A stretch of 64,000 bases of DNA from Limnephilus marmoratus (GCA_917880885.1 OU862915.1:33612676-33676675), one strand, 5' to 3'. Numbered from the stretch's first letter, positions 44,421 through 56,663 are shown. The notes: generated from the sequence alone by a model not told the origin. Made by a program: numbers and translations.

Positions 44421-45654
44421 ACCGCACGAGAGACCCAACTGCTCCCTTCTGGATCCAGTGAGATTATGGCATCCTCAATTGGGGTTTGTTGTGAGGATTA
44501 ATGTAGCGAGGAGGGGAAGAAGATGGGGGAGAGGAAGATGGGGCAGTAACTGGATATTCAGATCTGGTCACCAAACACGGCTAAACTATTCAAGCACCAG
44601 GGCGATGCTGAGAGTATCTTCCACTCTGAAAAGTGTCGCAAATGTACTATATATTATTTTGAATTAATTAATTGTGAAATAACATAAATTAAACAAATAA
44701 AACTTCTTTGCTCACGCCGGATTCGAACCCGCGACTTTCGAATTGTTAAGCGCGCCTTCCACTGCGAGCGGAGCGGACTCATTACGGAATCCGCTCGACT
44801 AGCAAACATTAACTGCATACAAGTGCTTCCATCAAGAACGAGGCCAGCGAAGCGGACTAAACGAGTTAAATAGTTTGGAACGAGTCCGCTCCGCTAATGC
44901 GAGCGGAGCGGACTCCGTACGATCTCCGCTCGACTCGCACACGTTAACTGCGTACAAGTGCTTCCATCAGGAACGAGGAGAGCGGAGCGGATCGAACTTG
45001 TTAAAATAGGTCCGAAAAAGACCGCTCGCGCACACCATCGCCGACTAGTTTCTAGCGGACTCCGCTCAAGAACTGTAGCCAATTCAATTGCTTCGCTGCG
45101 TTTTTGTCGAGATGGAGGTGTTTATTGAAGCCGTTTGCCAATTTCGTTTATAGGATACGACTAGCAAAGATTGTCAACATAAAGTATTCGGCTTAGAAAA
45201 CCATTATTGGTATATGATATTGGCGGAAATAAGAAAGTAAATTTTTTTTTTTTAATTTTTACATTTTTGAGATAAGATTATTTTTATAAATGTACATTTA
45301 ATTCATACGTAACATTTTTTTTCATTGCATACATGCTGTCAGAATCATATTCACTAGAATCAGTACTTGACATCACAAAAATCACTCCGTTCACTTCGAA
45401 ACAAAGCGATACTGACTCGTTTTCAATGGAAGCGCAAAACTATTTCTCATTTTTCATTGACCTCGCTCCGCTCGCCCCACTCATTTCTCGCACGGGCAGT
45501 GGAAGGCAAACGCCTATCTTCTAAGTGACTCTTTTTTGATGGAAGGTCAAAACTATTTCGCTCAGCTCCCACTCCGCTCCGCTCTACTCTTTTCCGCTCG
45601 CAATGGAAGGCGCCCTTTAGCGAGAGTCTCACCCCTCGACCACGGAGGCCGTCA
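44421..45654 (-). mobile_element. SINE-A copy 6, tRNA head split by an insertion
   Basis: ACCGCACGAGAGACCC, TCAATTGGGG, ACTCTGAAAAGTGTCGCAAA and the head B-box GATTCGAACCC run to 44750. The remainder of the head (CGAGAGTCTCACCCCTCGAC, CACGGAGG) resumes at 45621. The insertion therefore lies between the A and B boxes. Confidence 0.85.
44752..45614. mobile_element. TIR element inserted in SINE-A head, with ~134-bp internal duplication
   Basis: Ends GCGCCTTCCACTGCGAGCGG and its near-perfect inverse (CCGCTCGCAATGGAAGGCGC). The flanks TTAAGCG and TTTAGCG suggest a 7-8-bp target duplication, so hAT-like is possible. TGCGAGCGGAGCGGACTC starts both halves of a tandem duplication near 44763 and 44897. 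The element is GC-rich at its ends and non-coding. Confidence 0.75.
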
Positions 45655-45659
45655 GTATG

Positions 45660-45790
45660 TTTGTTTTATGTATCTGTTTGTAAATAATAAAATTAGATAG
45701 AGCCTAAGAACTCTCAATAAATTGTTCAGCGCCCTTGAGGTGATTTTTCACAAAAACGGCGCTCTACAAATTATCCAATTATTTAAATGA
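45660..45790 (+). mobile_element. L2-like LINE 3' tail
   Basis: GTATCTGTTTGTAAATAATA and CAGCGCCCTTGAGGTGATTT ... GGCGCTCTACAAATTATCC. It matches the tail at 25335-25447 and the inverted tail at 57890. Confidence 0.75.
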
Positions 45791-46046
45791 AACCATGGTT
45801 ACGCCGAAACCGGCTTGCATTTTGCATAAATAAAGTATTACATAAAAAAAGGTCAATCCAAAGCTACTACCTTGGAAATAAATTCAATTTCTTTGATATC
45901 TTCATCTAGTCCATACCAAAATTTAGATCAGAAATTTCTAACGTTTTGTTTCCATAATATTATTATTATGTGTAGGTATAATAATCTGTTACTCACTTTT
46001 TACGTTCATATTTTCCATATTTATACCCTACTTTTTAAACGACTTC

Positions 46047-46610
46047 AATAAACAAAAATTTTAACAAAACAAAAAAACGACTTAAAAAAATGCACTAAAA
46101 AGTAAAAAAATAATTTCGTATTCTTCTACAACTTCATAATCAACTTACTTTTTCTAATCATCAATATGTAGATACGATTGTTACTTTTGGAGTCGGTGTC
46201 AGTCAAGGTAGGTTTGCAACTACATACATAGTTATAGGTGTAATGTGCTTGTGTCGCACAAGCGACTTGACGAGGCGAGAGGCGAGAGCGGGGCCGCGGC
46301 GACGCGGGGAGCTGTCAAATACTTTTGAACACGCCGGGCCGGGTACCTTTGCTGACACCGACTCCAAAAATAACAATCGTATCTACATATTGATGATTAG
46401 AAAAAGTAAGTTGATTATGAAGTTGTAGAAGAATACGAAATTATTTTTTTACTTTTTAGTGCATTTTTTTAAGTCGTTTTTTTGTTTTGTTAAAATTTTT
46501 GTTTATTTTTTGATTTTTAGTGAATCTGAAGTACACTAACTAATTTGTCTGAATATGAGTAAACCTAGGTACTAAACGTGCTGCTCATATGAGACAGACA
46601 TAATTTGACC
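46047..46610. mobile_element. Large inverted-repeat element 1 with GC-rich loop
   Basis: The arms 46047-46202 and 46352-46507 are 156-bp inverted repeats with about one mismatch. The 149-bp loop includes the GC-rich block GCGGGGCCGCGGCGACGCGG. Sequence shared with copy 2 continues to about 46610 (AGTGAATCTGAAGTACACTA). Confidence 0.85.
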
Positions 46611-46769
46611 ATTTGCTATAATTTGCTAAATAAATAACATTACGCGTACGTTTTAATGCAGCATCCTATTCGTTAGTGATCGGCGAACCCGTGGATGCAG
46701 TCTGTTTTGTTATAATGGTTTGTCTTATCTGTAGTTAGAAGTAAGACAGAGCATTGCAGAAATCTTTTT

Positions 46770-47070
46770 ATCTTACTTATATTACAAACGCGAAAGTTTA
46801 TACGGATTTATGTGTGTTTGTTACTCTTTCACGCAAAAACTACAGAATAGATTTTAACAAAACTTTACATTAATATAGTATATACGTCAGAATAACCTAT
46901 AGGCTATAATTTATGAAGCTAGCTAGTAAGGGGACAGGTATTTCTTTGAATATGGCATTGCAACGCATGCTGGGACACGGAAGTATATTATAAATCTGTA
47001 CAGAACAGATCCCTTGAGGTGATTTTTCACAAAAACAGAGCTACACAAATCATTATTATTATTTATTGAT
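46770..47070 (+). repeat. Dispersed repeat fragment and L2-like LINE tail
   Basis: TTACAAACGCGAAAGTTTAT and ACTCTTTCACGCAAAAACTA form a dispersed-repeat motif. CCTTGAGGTGATTTTTCACA at 47012 with an ATT repeat is an L2-like tail. Confidence 0.5.
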
Positions 47071-47108
47071 ACCTGCCCAGAGTAAATTACAAAATACATA
47101 ATTAAAAG

Positions 47109-47585
47109 AATAAACAAAAAATTTAACAAAACAAAAAAACGACTTAAAAAAATGCACTAAAAAGTAAAAAATAATTTCGTATTCTTCTACAACTTCATAA
47201 TCAACTTACTTTTTCTACTCATCAATATGTAGGTACGATTTTTATTTTTGGAGTCGGTGTCATTCAAGGTAGGTTTGTAACTACATACATAGTTATAGGT
47301 GAGATGTGCTTGTGTCGCACAAGAGACTGGCTGACACCGACTCCAAAAATAACAATCGTACCTACATTTTGATTATTAGAAAAAGTAAGTTGATTATGAA
47401 GTTGTAGAAGAATACGAAATTATTTGTTTAACTTTTTAGTGCATTTTTTTAAGTCGTTTTTTTGTTTTGTTAAAATTTTTGTTTATTTTTTTATTTTTAG
47501 TGAATCTGAAGTACACTAACTAATTTGTCTGAATATGGGTAAACCCACTAAACGTGCTGCTCATATGAGACAGACATAATTTGAC
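47109..47585. mobile_element. Large inverted-repeat element 2, short loop
   Basis: The arms 47109-47262 and 47332-47487 match those of element 1. The loop is only about 69 bp: the GC-rich block is absent and TGTGCTTGTGTCGCACAAG is kept. The right-hand shared flank reaches about 47585. Confidence 0.85.
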
Positions 47586-48080
47586 CATAACGACGTTAGG
47601 GTCAAATTAAGAGATTCAGCCGAGTTTCGTTAATTTGTCATGGATCCGATTATCAAAACCTAACCAAACTCTCATCAAATTACCCTTGAAGGACATCCTT
47701 TCTAATAAAAAAGAATCATCGAAATCGGTTGGCGTGATATTGAGTTATTCGTCCATTTGTCGCGCACATACTTAATGCAAATTTAAGACTTATGTGGTTT
47801 TCTCATGGATGCCATTGTCGGAACTGCACTAAATTAAAATGGGACCACACGGGAATCATCAGCTTTCAAATAAAAAAAGAATCATCAATATCGGTTAACC
47901 CAGTCAAAAGTTCTGAGGTAACAAACATAAAAAAAAAAAAATACAGTCGAATTGAGAACCTCCTCCTTTTTAAACGACTTCAAAAAGAAGGAGGTTTTTT
48001 TTTATGTTTGTTACCTCAGATTTATTTTTTTATATTACTTGTTTTATATAAAAGCCCCAATGGCGCAATTAAGTAAACAG
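47586..48080. repeat. Dispersed repeat ending in a GAGGTAACAAACATAAA hairpin
   Basis: CTGAGGTAACAAACATAAA near 47910 and its inverse near 48000-48020 bracket AACCTCCTCCTTTTTAAACG. AAAAAGAATCATCGAAATCG repeats imperfectly at 47709 and 47875. The origin is unknown; a Helitron or other element end is possible. Confidence 0.5.
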
Positions 48081-48979
48081 TGACATACCACAAACTTCGG
48101 CACTAATTTCTACAATATGATTTACGCTAGTTCAGAGTACGGAATTAAAATAATAGTGTGAGTCATTTTGAAAGTTCCACAAACCCACAAAGCTGTTAAG
48201 AACAAAAGTCGGGGAGAATCTTAATCTCCATGCAAATGAAATGGCGCCATAAAAGTTTTACCTTCCCTCTAACTACCAATTGAATTCCTCCCTAGAATCA
48301 GTTTGCTCATTTCAGAATTTTTTGCGTTTTTTATTATTTTTTACACCTCCCAAGGGCCCCATTTTGGACGGCACCAGTGATATATTTTTTTCACCCACAA
48401 AGATAAGTAAAGTTTTTTGCAGTTGGAATAGAGAAGTCGAAACGTATAGGAGTAGTATTTACTTTTGTATTTGTCATTGTATCTCAACTGAATGGAACTA
48501 TTAGGACTATGGCATTCCTACTTGGGGTATGTTGTGAGGCGAGTGAAGTGAAGGGAGTGGAGAGGGGAAGTAGATTAAAAGTGGAGTCCTTTTTTGTTTG
48601 CTACTTGTATATTATGTTTATATCAGCTTGTCTAACCCAACCAATGCCATTATTAAATCAAACTCAAAAAGTAGTACCGGTTATGAAAAGCATAGTCATC
48701 CAAAGAATACGTGGGTATGAATGAAACAGCTATATAAACGGACTGCATAGTATGTTCATTGGAATCAGTTCAGGAAAATCGCGGCGGGACTAACGTATCT
48801 AAAATCTATTAATTCACATAAGCCAACCCGAGTAAAGTAAGCGATTCATTCGATTGTACCATGTCTTACACGGATGTCTCCGACTCCTTCCATCTGCTTC
48901 TAAGTCGTAATTTAACACCAGATTTAGACAACAATTTTTTTTTGAAATATTATTATTTTACTTTATTCGTGAAAACATT
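48081..48979. other. No gene; SINE-A scrap at 48494-48575
   Basis: GGACTATGGCATTCC and GGGGTATGTTGTGAGGCGAG identify a short minus-strand SINE-A fragment. The remainder is unassigned. Confidence 0.5.
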
Positions 48980-49396
48980 TTTTTTACATTAGCTTCACAC
49001 AGGAGACCTTGAGAAAGATAAATCCTATCTTTGCGGCTGCTGAGTGTAGGGTCTCTTGAGAAAAGGAAGGAAATTAATGGATTTTGGGATTGGAAAGGTA
49101 TGACGGGTAGGTAGGAATCTGGGGGTCAGTGTTTCCAGGTGTAACGAACGTACGAATCCATACATCACACCGCGGTGCAAGGCGATGTTCCGAGAGAGCC
49201 CTGCTGGAAAGGTCAGAAGGTCTCCCTCAACCAATCTCCCGATCCGGCCTGCCACGCAGCTAGTGGGCAGATGCAACCACCGACAAATCCCGGACAAACC
49301 TCCCCCATGAACCCGGGCACCTATGCTAAGTCAACAAAGGTAGCGAACCGCTTGGGTTAACCTATAGCAAAGGTGTTGATTGCCCAATAAATGGTT
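48980..49396 (-). mobile_element. SINE-B copy j, long form
   Basis: T-run, TTCACACAGGAGACC (decayed hairpin), AATCTGGGGGTCAGTGTTTC, the long middle block with CGCGGTGCAAGGCGATG, CCCATGAACCCGGGCACC, and CAATAAATGGTTCCC at the 5' end. The inner hairpin is mutated. Confidence 0.8.
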
Positions 49397-50763
49397 CCCA
49401 TATTAGATACTTTAGACATAGATATTACGAGTTTACTAGGTTGCACGAACCAGTGAAGTTTCCATAAAATATATTTTTACAAAATATTAATTTTTGTCTT
49501 ATACATATATAAAAATCTCGTGTCACGGTGTTTGTGATCGCACTCCTCTGAAACGATTAGACCGATTTTTATGATTTTTTTATATATGTTTGGTTGGTAT
49601 GAGAATAGGTCGTAAAGTGTATTTCGTATAGCTAGGTGTTAGGGTGACCCAATCCAGAATATTTTTTCTATTTTTTTGAAATTTTTTTTGCACTAAAAAT
49701 TTCCTATAAACTCAAATTTTCACCCTCCTATTTTTTTAATCGCTACCTTCTCATTTTTTAATCGCGATTTTAGTATTTTTGTATGAACAACTTTAACCGT
49801 CGTTCGTATTTCAAACAGAAGGAAATCCTTTATGTTGTTGAATGACAGATGGCGCTACGTCCGCCTCATCGTACATTTATCCACACGTAGAAATAATTTA
49901 TATATGGCAGAACAAGCTAGTAAAATTATATAAAAGATTAAAACAAATAAATGTTAACCACTCTTATACGATAGTTATGATGTATAATTTTTTATTTGTT
50001 TTTTGTTTTTGTTTTTATTTTTATTTTTTTCGCTTTACACACGAGTAGTTACACTCTCGTACATATGTAATGTACTTATATACAATTTGTGATCATTGTT
50101 GCATGTTAGTATTTAATGATTTGGGTTTAATCCGATTGTAACCTGAAAACGTAATTACTCATGATTCTCATGAATATATTACAAGTATATGTATATAAAT
50201 AAATAAAAAAAATTAAAAAAGTGGTTGGTTCTGTAATAGTAAAACTTACATTATTTCCTCGATATTCATTTTGAACGATAAGTTTTCAACTTGGTACTCT
50301 TATTTTAACTGGTTTACTTTATTGTTATTTTTTAATGTCTTCCTCGCTAGGAATTCATCCGTGTTGTGGAGTACGTTTTCAAGGATAAATTTTGTTGTGC
50401 AATGCAGTGGATGACTTTAAAATAGTAATATAATTTATTTTTTTTAATGTGTAAAAGCAATTTGAACGATTTCAACGTCAGTTTCAAGGGCCGTTTACTC
50501 CTTTCTCTCGGAACTTGCGATCTCTACTGACTCGTTCAATTCGCCGATCAACTTGACCGGTGTTATACTATTATGTAGAAGCAGGAAGTCTCCGTCTAGA
50601 CCCGTATAGCAGCCCTTGATGTCAGATGATCACAATTATATACATATATAAGTACATCTAAAGATATCAATGAGTTTATTCACTTCAAAGCTTCTTTGCT
50701 TATACTGATTAGTGATTATGTATGTATGTTGTTACGGGATAAGCTTCCGCGTTGTTAACGTTG
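49397..50763. other. Dispersed repeats; LINE 3' end at 50030-50215
   Basis: The LINE 3' hairpin TTACACACGAGTAGTTACAC and the terminal ATGTATATAAA match 32390-32570. AAAATCTCGTGTCACGGTGT near 49515 is a dispersed-repeat start. No gene is seen. Confidence 0.6.
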
Positions 50764-51426
50764 TTAAGAGGGCATTACCAGAGAAAACCAGAAATATGTC
50801 ATTTTCAAATCAGATTTTAGACGTATTGACTTTTTTATAAAACAAAAAGTTATAAATGGATTTCGAAAGATTGTTCTTTTATCTAGCATTCGCATGTAAT
50901 AAATTTTGAGATTTTTTTAAAAATTTTAGTATAATAAGGTTATTTCATAGGTCGTTGGCAGATTTGTTAAATTTTCAAAAAAGATTTTGTATTATACCAC
51001 ACCCATTTCAAATAATATAATCATGCAGTAAAATAAATCAATACATTATCTAGCAAACGCATGTTTTAGAATTTTAATTTTAGTTTCAATAAAATCATTA
51101 AAAAATATGTACGTACATGTGTTTCTTGACGAAAATTGGTTATTAAATTTAGACATTATTGAAAAATGATAAACACTTATAATCAAAAAATAATTACAAA
51201 AAGTACATTATTTTAATAGTTTTATCATCACGCCTTTCAGCATTTTTGGATGAAGGTATAAATGAAAGCTAATTTGGATTGAAATAAATTCGATATTGAG
51301 TTATAATTTAAAAAAGCTGGTACGGAGAATAATTAATCTTTCTCATTGTAACCGCCCTGCACGATAGTAAGAGCAACTTTCGACAAAATGTGGATTTTCG
51401 TCCGCTGGCTGGTTAAACGCTCTTAA
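50764..51426 (+). mobile_element. TTAA MITE copy B
   Basis: TTAAGAGGGCATTACCAG ... GGTTAAACGCTCTTAA. The ends are inverted over about 18 bp with mismatches. Non-coding, 663 bp, and very similar to copy C. Confidence 0.88.
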
Positions 51427-51712
51427 AACTTCACGTATTGTAAAAATCTCGTTTAGGGCCGGATCATTAGCGCATCTCGCGCTGTGGTCGAGGATCATTA
51501 GCAATCCGAAGTTCCGAAGGTCGAGGATACCAATTTTATCTGAATGATTTGTGTTATTTAACAATTTAAGTGTCGTACAGACTCGGCTATAAAAGCGCCA
51601 GCATTATTTGGCTTGGCGTATTTCGCTCACTGTACATTCCCAATGGGAATATATGGCGAGTGATGTGCTGAAAAGAGGCGAATCCAAATAACGCCGGCAC
51701 TTTTATATATAA

Positions 51713-51884
51713 AGTGTTTGGTGACTAGGTCTGAATAGCCAGGTACATCCCCACCTTACTCTGTCCCACCTCCTTCCGTCTCACAACATACCCCAATTAG
51801 GGATACCACAGTCTCAATGGCTCCAGATGGTTGGAGCAGCTGGGCGGGCCTCTTGTGCGACATTAACTCATAAAAAAACTTCCT
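51713..51884 (+). mobile_element. SINE-A copy 7, 5'-truncated
   Basis: GTGTTTGGTGACTAGGTCTG, CCCCAATTAGGGATACCACA, GGCCTCTTGTGCGACATTAA and poly-A. The tRNA head is missing. Confidence 0.78.
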
Positions 51885-52247
51885 AGAACGGGAGTGGTAA
51901 AGAAGAAAGATCTTTGTTTGGGATTTTTTGAATTGAAGAATTATTTGCATAAATTCAATGATTTTTTTCCTTGTTTCAGGTAATTTGAAAAACTACTTTC
52001 CCACGGCGACGACCGGTGATGAATGTTGTTTATACGTCCATTGGGTGAGCTTTTATTATGTTACTACTCGGTTTCGCCCGTAATTTTTGAGTCCTTTTAA
52101 TTCTTTGTTTTTATTGAACAATTATTATTGTAAAATGTGAAACAAAAAATATTTCCTTTTTTCATATGATTGTAAAAAAGGTAATATTTCATAACTCTTT
52201 AGCTTTATCTTATGATGGAAATGACCTTTCGAGCTGAAAGTGCTTGG

Positions 52248-52969
52248 TTAAGAGGGCATTACCAGAGAAAGCCGGAAATACGTCATTTTCAAAAAAGTTT
52301 TTAGACGTATTGACTCTTTTCCACAAAAAATTATAAATGGATTTCGAAAGATTGTTCTTTTATCTAGCATTCGTATGTAATAAATTTTTAGAATTTTTTT
52401 TTAATTTTTAGTATAATAAGGTTATTCCATAGGTCGTTGGCAGATTTGTTAAATTTTCAAAAAAGTTTTTGTATTATACCACACCCATTTCAAATAATGT
52501 AATCATGCAGTAAAATAAATCAATACATTATCTAGCAGAGTTATGTATTAGAATTTTAATTTTAGTTTCAATAAAATCATTAAAAAATATGTACGTACAT
52601 GTGTTTCTTGACGAAAATTGGTCCATTTGTGTATTTATTTGCGCACTTACAAACTAATATATTTCAGATTTTTTTAACATTCTTATTAAATTTAGACATT
52701 ATTGAAAAATGATAAATACTTATAAACAAAAAATAACTACAAAAAGTACACTATTTTAATAGTTTTATCATCACGCCTTTCAGCATTTTTGGATGAAGGT
52801 ATAAATTAAAGCTAATTTGGATTGAAATAAATTCGATATTGAGTTATAATTTAAAAAAGCTGGTACGGAGAATAATTAATCTTTCTCATTGTAACCGCCC
52901 TGCACGATCGGAAGAACAACTTTCGACGAAATGTGGATTTTCGTCCGCTGGCTGGTTAAACGCTCTTAA
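52248..52969 (+). mobile_element. TTAA MITE copy C, longest
   Basis: 722 bp with TTAA at both ends and the same block order as copy B. It keeps GTCCATTTGTGTATTTATTT, which copy B lacks. It lies about 820 bp from copy B in the same orientation. Confidence 0.88.
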
Positions 52970-53264
52970 GTTTTCCCAGAAATTCACTACCTATGCAGTT
53001 TAAGCTATACAAAGTTTTGAAAGCTATTTTTTTACGCACCAGATTTAAATGTCCGGGTTAAATTTTCCCCCAAAAAAAAAAAAAAAAAAAAAAAAAAAAG
53101 AAGGAAAAACTAAACCCTTTCATACACTTCCCCAAATGATCATCTAGTGAATCCACGTTATGCAATTGCACTATATAAGTATTATAAATACAAAACAATA
53201 CAAGAACAACATGTCAACCCACTAGAGACCAAATGGGAATATAATTCACCGACTCCAGATATTT

Positions 53265-54498
53265 TCATATCAGAGGGTTCGGCTCTGTGGCATTTCTAAT
53301 TGAACCTATAAATCCTACTGATCCCTCAATATAAATATTTAAAAAATCTTTTGTAATCCTACATGTATTTAAAATTACTGCTTTTTGCATTTTTATATAC
53401 AAATTCTTTGACAAATCTAATATGCTTAAATTTTGAATCAGATTCCTAGGTATTATGCCAGTGGCCGAAATAACAAATGGTAATATTTTTATAGTCCGAG
53501 AATGCCAAATTCTTTTAATCTCATTTCCTAAATCTGTGTATTTTCTAATTTTTTCAGAAACAGTTTTTTGAATATTACAGGAATTTGGAATAGCTACATC
53601 AATGATATAAGTTATTTTTTTTAATTTTGTCATGTAAAACTATATCAGGTCTATTATGACTAATTGTTCTGTCTGTTAGTATAGTTTTATCATAATATAT
53701 TTTATAAAATTCATTTTCTATAAATGAATTTGGTTCATATTCATAATAAGGTACTACATTACGGCAATCAATCAAGTTATGTTTAATTACCAAACTTTGG
53801 TGAATTATTTTTAAAACCTGATTGTGCCTAAATGTATACTCGGAAGGCGCTAATATAGAACATCCCGATATAATATGTTCTATAGTTTCGGGAAAAGCCA
53901 AACATTTTCTACATAAATCATCAATTTGATTTATATCTTTGATTATATGCTTTCTATAATTTTTAGTATTAATGACTCTATCTTGAATTGCAAGCATAAA
54001 TCCTTCTATTTCTGCGCTCAACTCTCCAATACTCAACCATTTGTTTGACGAAAGTTTGTCAACATACGTTTGGTTGAGATAATTGAAGTGTTTTGCGTGA
54101 ATAATTTTATTTGACCAGGAATCTAATAATTCCTGGTTAGTATTTATAAGAATGTTGGCATTCTCGTCATATAAATTTAAAGGTGTAATATTTCTATCTG
54201 CCTTGCAAATTATTTTGTGCATTTCTGAGCTATTAGCTTTCCTATGGAAAAAATTTCTAAGCATTTCTACCTGATTGTGTTTCAAAGATGTTATTTTGAC
54301 TACACCTCTACCTCCTAAATTTCTAGGTAAATTAATTCGTTCTATAGCTGAATTTGGATGATGGCAATTAAATTTTGTTAACGTAGTTCTAATTAATCGT
54401 TCTAAACTATCTAAATCTGTATTGGACCATTTAATTATGCCAAATGAGTACGTTAGCAGAGGTATTGCCCAAGTATTTATTGCTTTTACTAAATATTA
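53265..54498 (-). pseudogene. R2-type LINE C-terminus (zinc knuckle and restriction-like endonuclease), frameshifted
   Basis: From 54498 the minus strand reads WAIPLLTYSFGIIKWSNTDL and NLPRNLGGRGVVKI (end of the RT/thumb region), then the C-x2-C-x7-H-x4-C knuckle CRKCLAFPETIEHIISGC. The endonuclease motif follows: RPDIVLHDK, then DVAIP in another frame. The 228-codon and 122-codon frames overlap near 53600-53633, so a single frameshift splits the PD...D nuclease core. The RT catalytic domain is missing on the 5' side. This is the only RLE-type element in the window. Confidence 0.82.
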
Positions 54499-54607
54499 TA
54501 TTAAATGTTATATTATTATTATTATTATTGGTAAGCGATTTTTACCTTAAATATTATACTAAATGTTATATTATTATTATTATTATTGGTAAGCGATTTT
54601 TACCTTA
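54486..54607. repeat. Tandem duplication (~57-61 bp x2) with ATT runs
   Basis: ATTGGTAAGCGATTTTTACC ends both units, each beginning TACTAAATATTATA or TAAATATTATACTAAATG. It sits precisely at the 5' truncation of the R2-type element. Confidence 0.75.
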
Positions 54608-55931
54608 AAACCATATTTTGTTGTTTTCCTCGACAGCTGTTTGAAAATAAAACTCGAGAATTTAAACAAAGTGTTGTACTTTTTTTCATGTTTATTTTTA
54701 ATTTATTCCATTAAAAACAATTTTTCAAAACCGATTTATATTTAAATGTCCATTTATGTGTGGTATGCATACTGTATGGTAGGTAGTAAGTAGGCTAAAG
54801 GAAACACAGTTGTCCAACCGTGATATTATTTCAGTAGTCTGAATTTAAAGTTAATTAACTTAACGTAAAAATGATTACTCTGTGATTGCTAATTATTTAC
54901 GACACGAACCTGATGTACTTAAAACTAGTTATTTTGATGTGTTATTTCTGTTTTTAATTTATTATATGTTTTGACAGTGAACAGGAAATTATCATTAATA
55001 ATTTATATCACCCCTACTTTTAAAAAATCCTTTGGGTCATTTTTATTTTTTATTTATTTATTGGTTCGCCGTGTGTACACTCTACACATATATGAATTTA
55101 TGTACCTACACACACGCACTCACATATACTTTTATACACATATTATAGAGCCAATGCATAAGTAGGTGAAGTGAGGAGATTGTCAGTAAGAGTTCCTTCT
55201 GAAGGTAGTTTTTTTTTATTTTATTTTATTAGGAACATTTACAGGTTAATAACATTACATGCATTAAACAAAACAATAAATTATAATAATTAGGTTACAA
55301 CCCAATAACAAATGTTCACATCATGCCAAAAATAATAAATAAAAAGTCAATAATTATTAACTTTTTTGCCTAATATTTCAGAGATAAAAACTAGATAAAC
55401 AATCTAAACGTAGTCTATATATACTGTATAATACTGTGTGATACATAAAAGATACAGATAAGATAAGATAAAAAACAATGAAAAAAGAAAAAATAATGAT
55501 GAAAAGGTAGTGATTGAATTCTAAAATTTATCCAGGTCTTCATGTTCGCAGTATTTATTGTATAGTCGAGTCATTCTTGACGTTGGATTTTCATATACTA
55601 TTATGGTAATCGACCGTGTTTAGGTATTTAAAAAAAAATATTTACTAAACTTGAACAACAGTTGGAAAATATGGAGTCAAAGATATGGCGTCTTGTTTTG
55701 TTTTTGAGAGTTTAAGGGCCCGCTACCCGAATTACTACCGATTTCTTATATATCTTCCTTAAAAACGTTAAGTTTTAAAGCTCTTAAAAAATATATGTTA
55801 TTCTTGAAGATAATATCTAGACATTGCCCGCGCCGAAGCGCAAATTATATAAAATTCCCTCGATAGAAAAAAATCACAAAGTATGCTCCAAAAATTATTA
55901 TAAACAAGTTTGTTTCAGTTATTTTACAAGT
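54608..55931. other. No gene recognised
   Basis: AT-rich; short frames only. Confidence 0.4.
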
Positions 55932-55933
55932 TA

Positions 55934-56083
55934 GGGAACGTACCCTACTACGTGACCAACTTTTTGCAATTTTTAACCCCCTCCGGTGACCAAAAACCTA
56001 AGCCCGCCGCCGCTCATTTGTACCAAGCGTGACATTTTGAAGACCCCCTCTCTAAACGTGTCACGTAGTATGGGTACGTTCCC
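55934..56083. mobile_element. 150-bp TA-flanked MITE
   Basis: Ends GGGAACGTACCCTACTACGT and the inverse ACGTAGTATGGGTACGTTCCC differ by a one-base indel. TA at 55932-55933 and 56084-56085. Tc1/mariner-type termini are likely. Confidence 0.85.
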
Positions 56084-56368
56084 TATGTATGAAAAAAATC
56101 ACGGTGTTTTTTTAAATGCTGTTTAAGACAATGCCCGCAAGATTTTTGCTCTATTTTAAACGAGTCGTGTTTTATTAAACATTTTCGCAATTTTCGCATC
56201 AATTTTGTCGCTGTAAATGTTAGCGCTCTCCTCTAACATTCGTAATTTCGTATCTCTCCGTCTTCGTCTTTTCGGGCCCGGTTGCGGAGCCTTAATGTAT
56301 ATTTCAAAGCTCCATGATCCTCGATAAAAAAATTATGTTGCGAGCAGTAAAAAAAGTAAAATGTTGAA

Positions 56369-56663
56369 AGGCCTCCGTAATCGAGGGGTAAGGCTCTCGA
56401 CTAGTAAGCAGGAGGTTGCGGGTTCAAATCCCGGCGTGCGCAAAAAAAAATATTTGATTACTTTTTCTTAATTCACAATTTACTCATTTAAAATAGTCTC
56501 CTGTGAGGAGCTCATATAAAAAAACCTTCATCTACCTCATCTCCTTCCCCTCCCCACTACTGTCGGCCTCACAACCTACCCCAATTGGGAATGATATAGT
56601 CTCACTGGCTCTTCGGTAGTTGGGAGCAGTTGGAACTCTTATGCGGTTACACACATTAAAAAA
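56369..56663 (+). mobile_element. SINE-A copy 8 with internal deletion
   Basis: The head CGAGGGGTAAGGCTCTCGAC has a perfect B-box GGGTTCAAATCCC. The central body is replaced by a short SINE-B-like piece (CTCCTGTGAGGAGCTCATAT), then CCCCAATTGGGAATG and poly-A. Confidence 0.8.

Noticed and set aside
45795..45815. GCCGAAACCGGC as a possible fourth hammerhead motif
   Set aside because: No CUGANGA box is placed upstream, and GGCT replaces the required UH after stem III. It is a simple palindrome next to a LINE tail.
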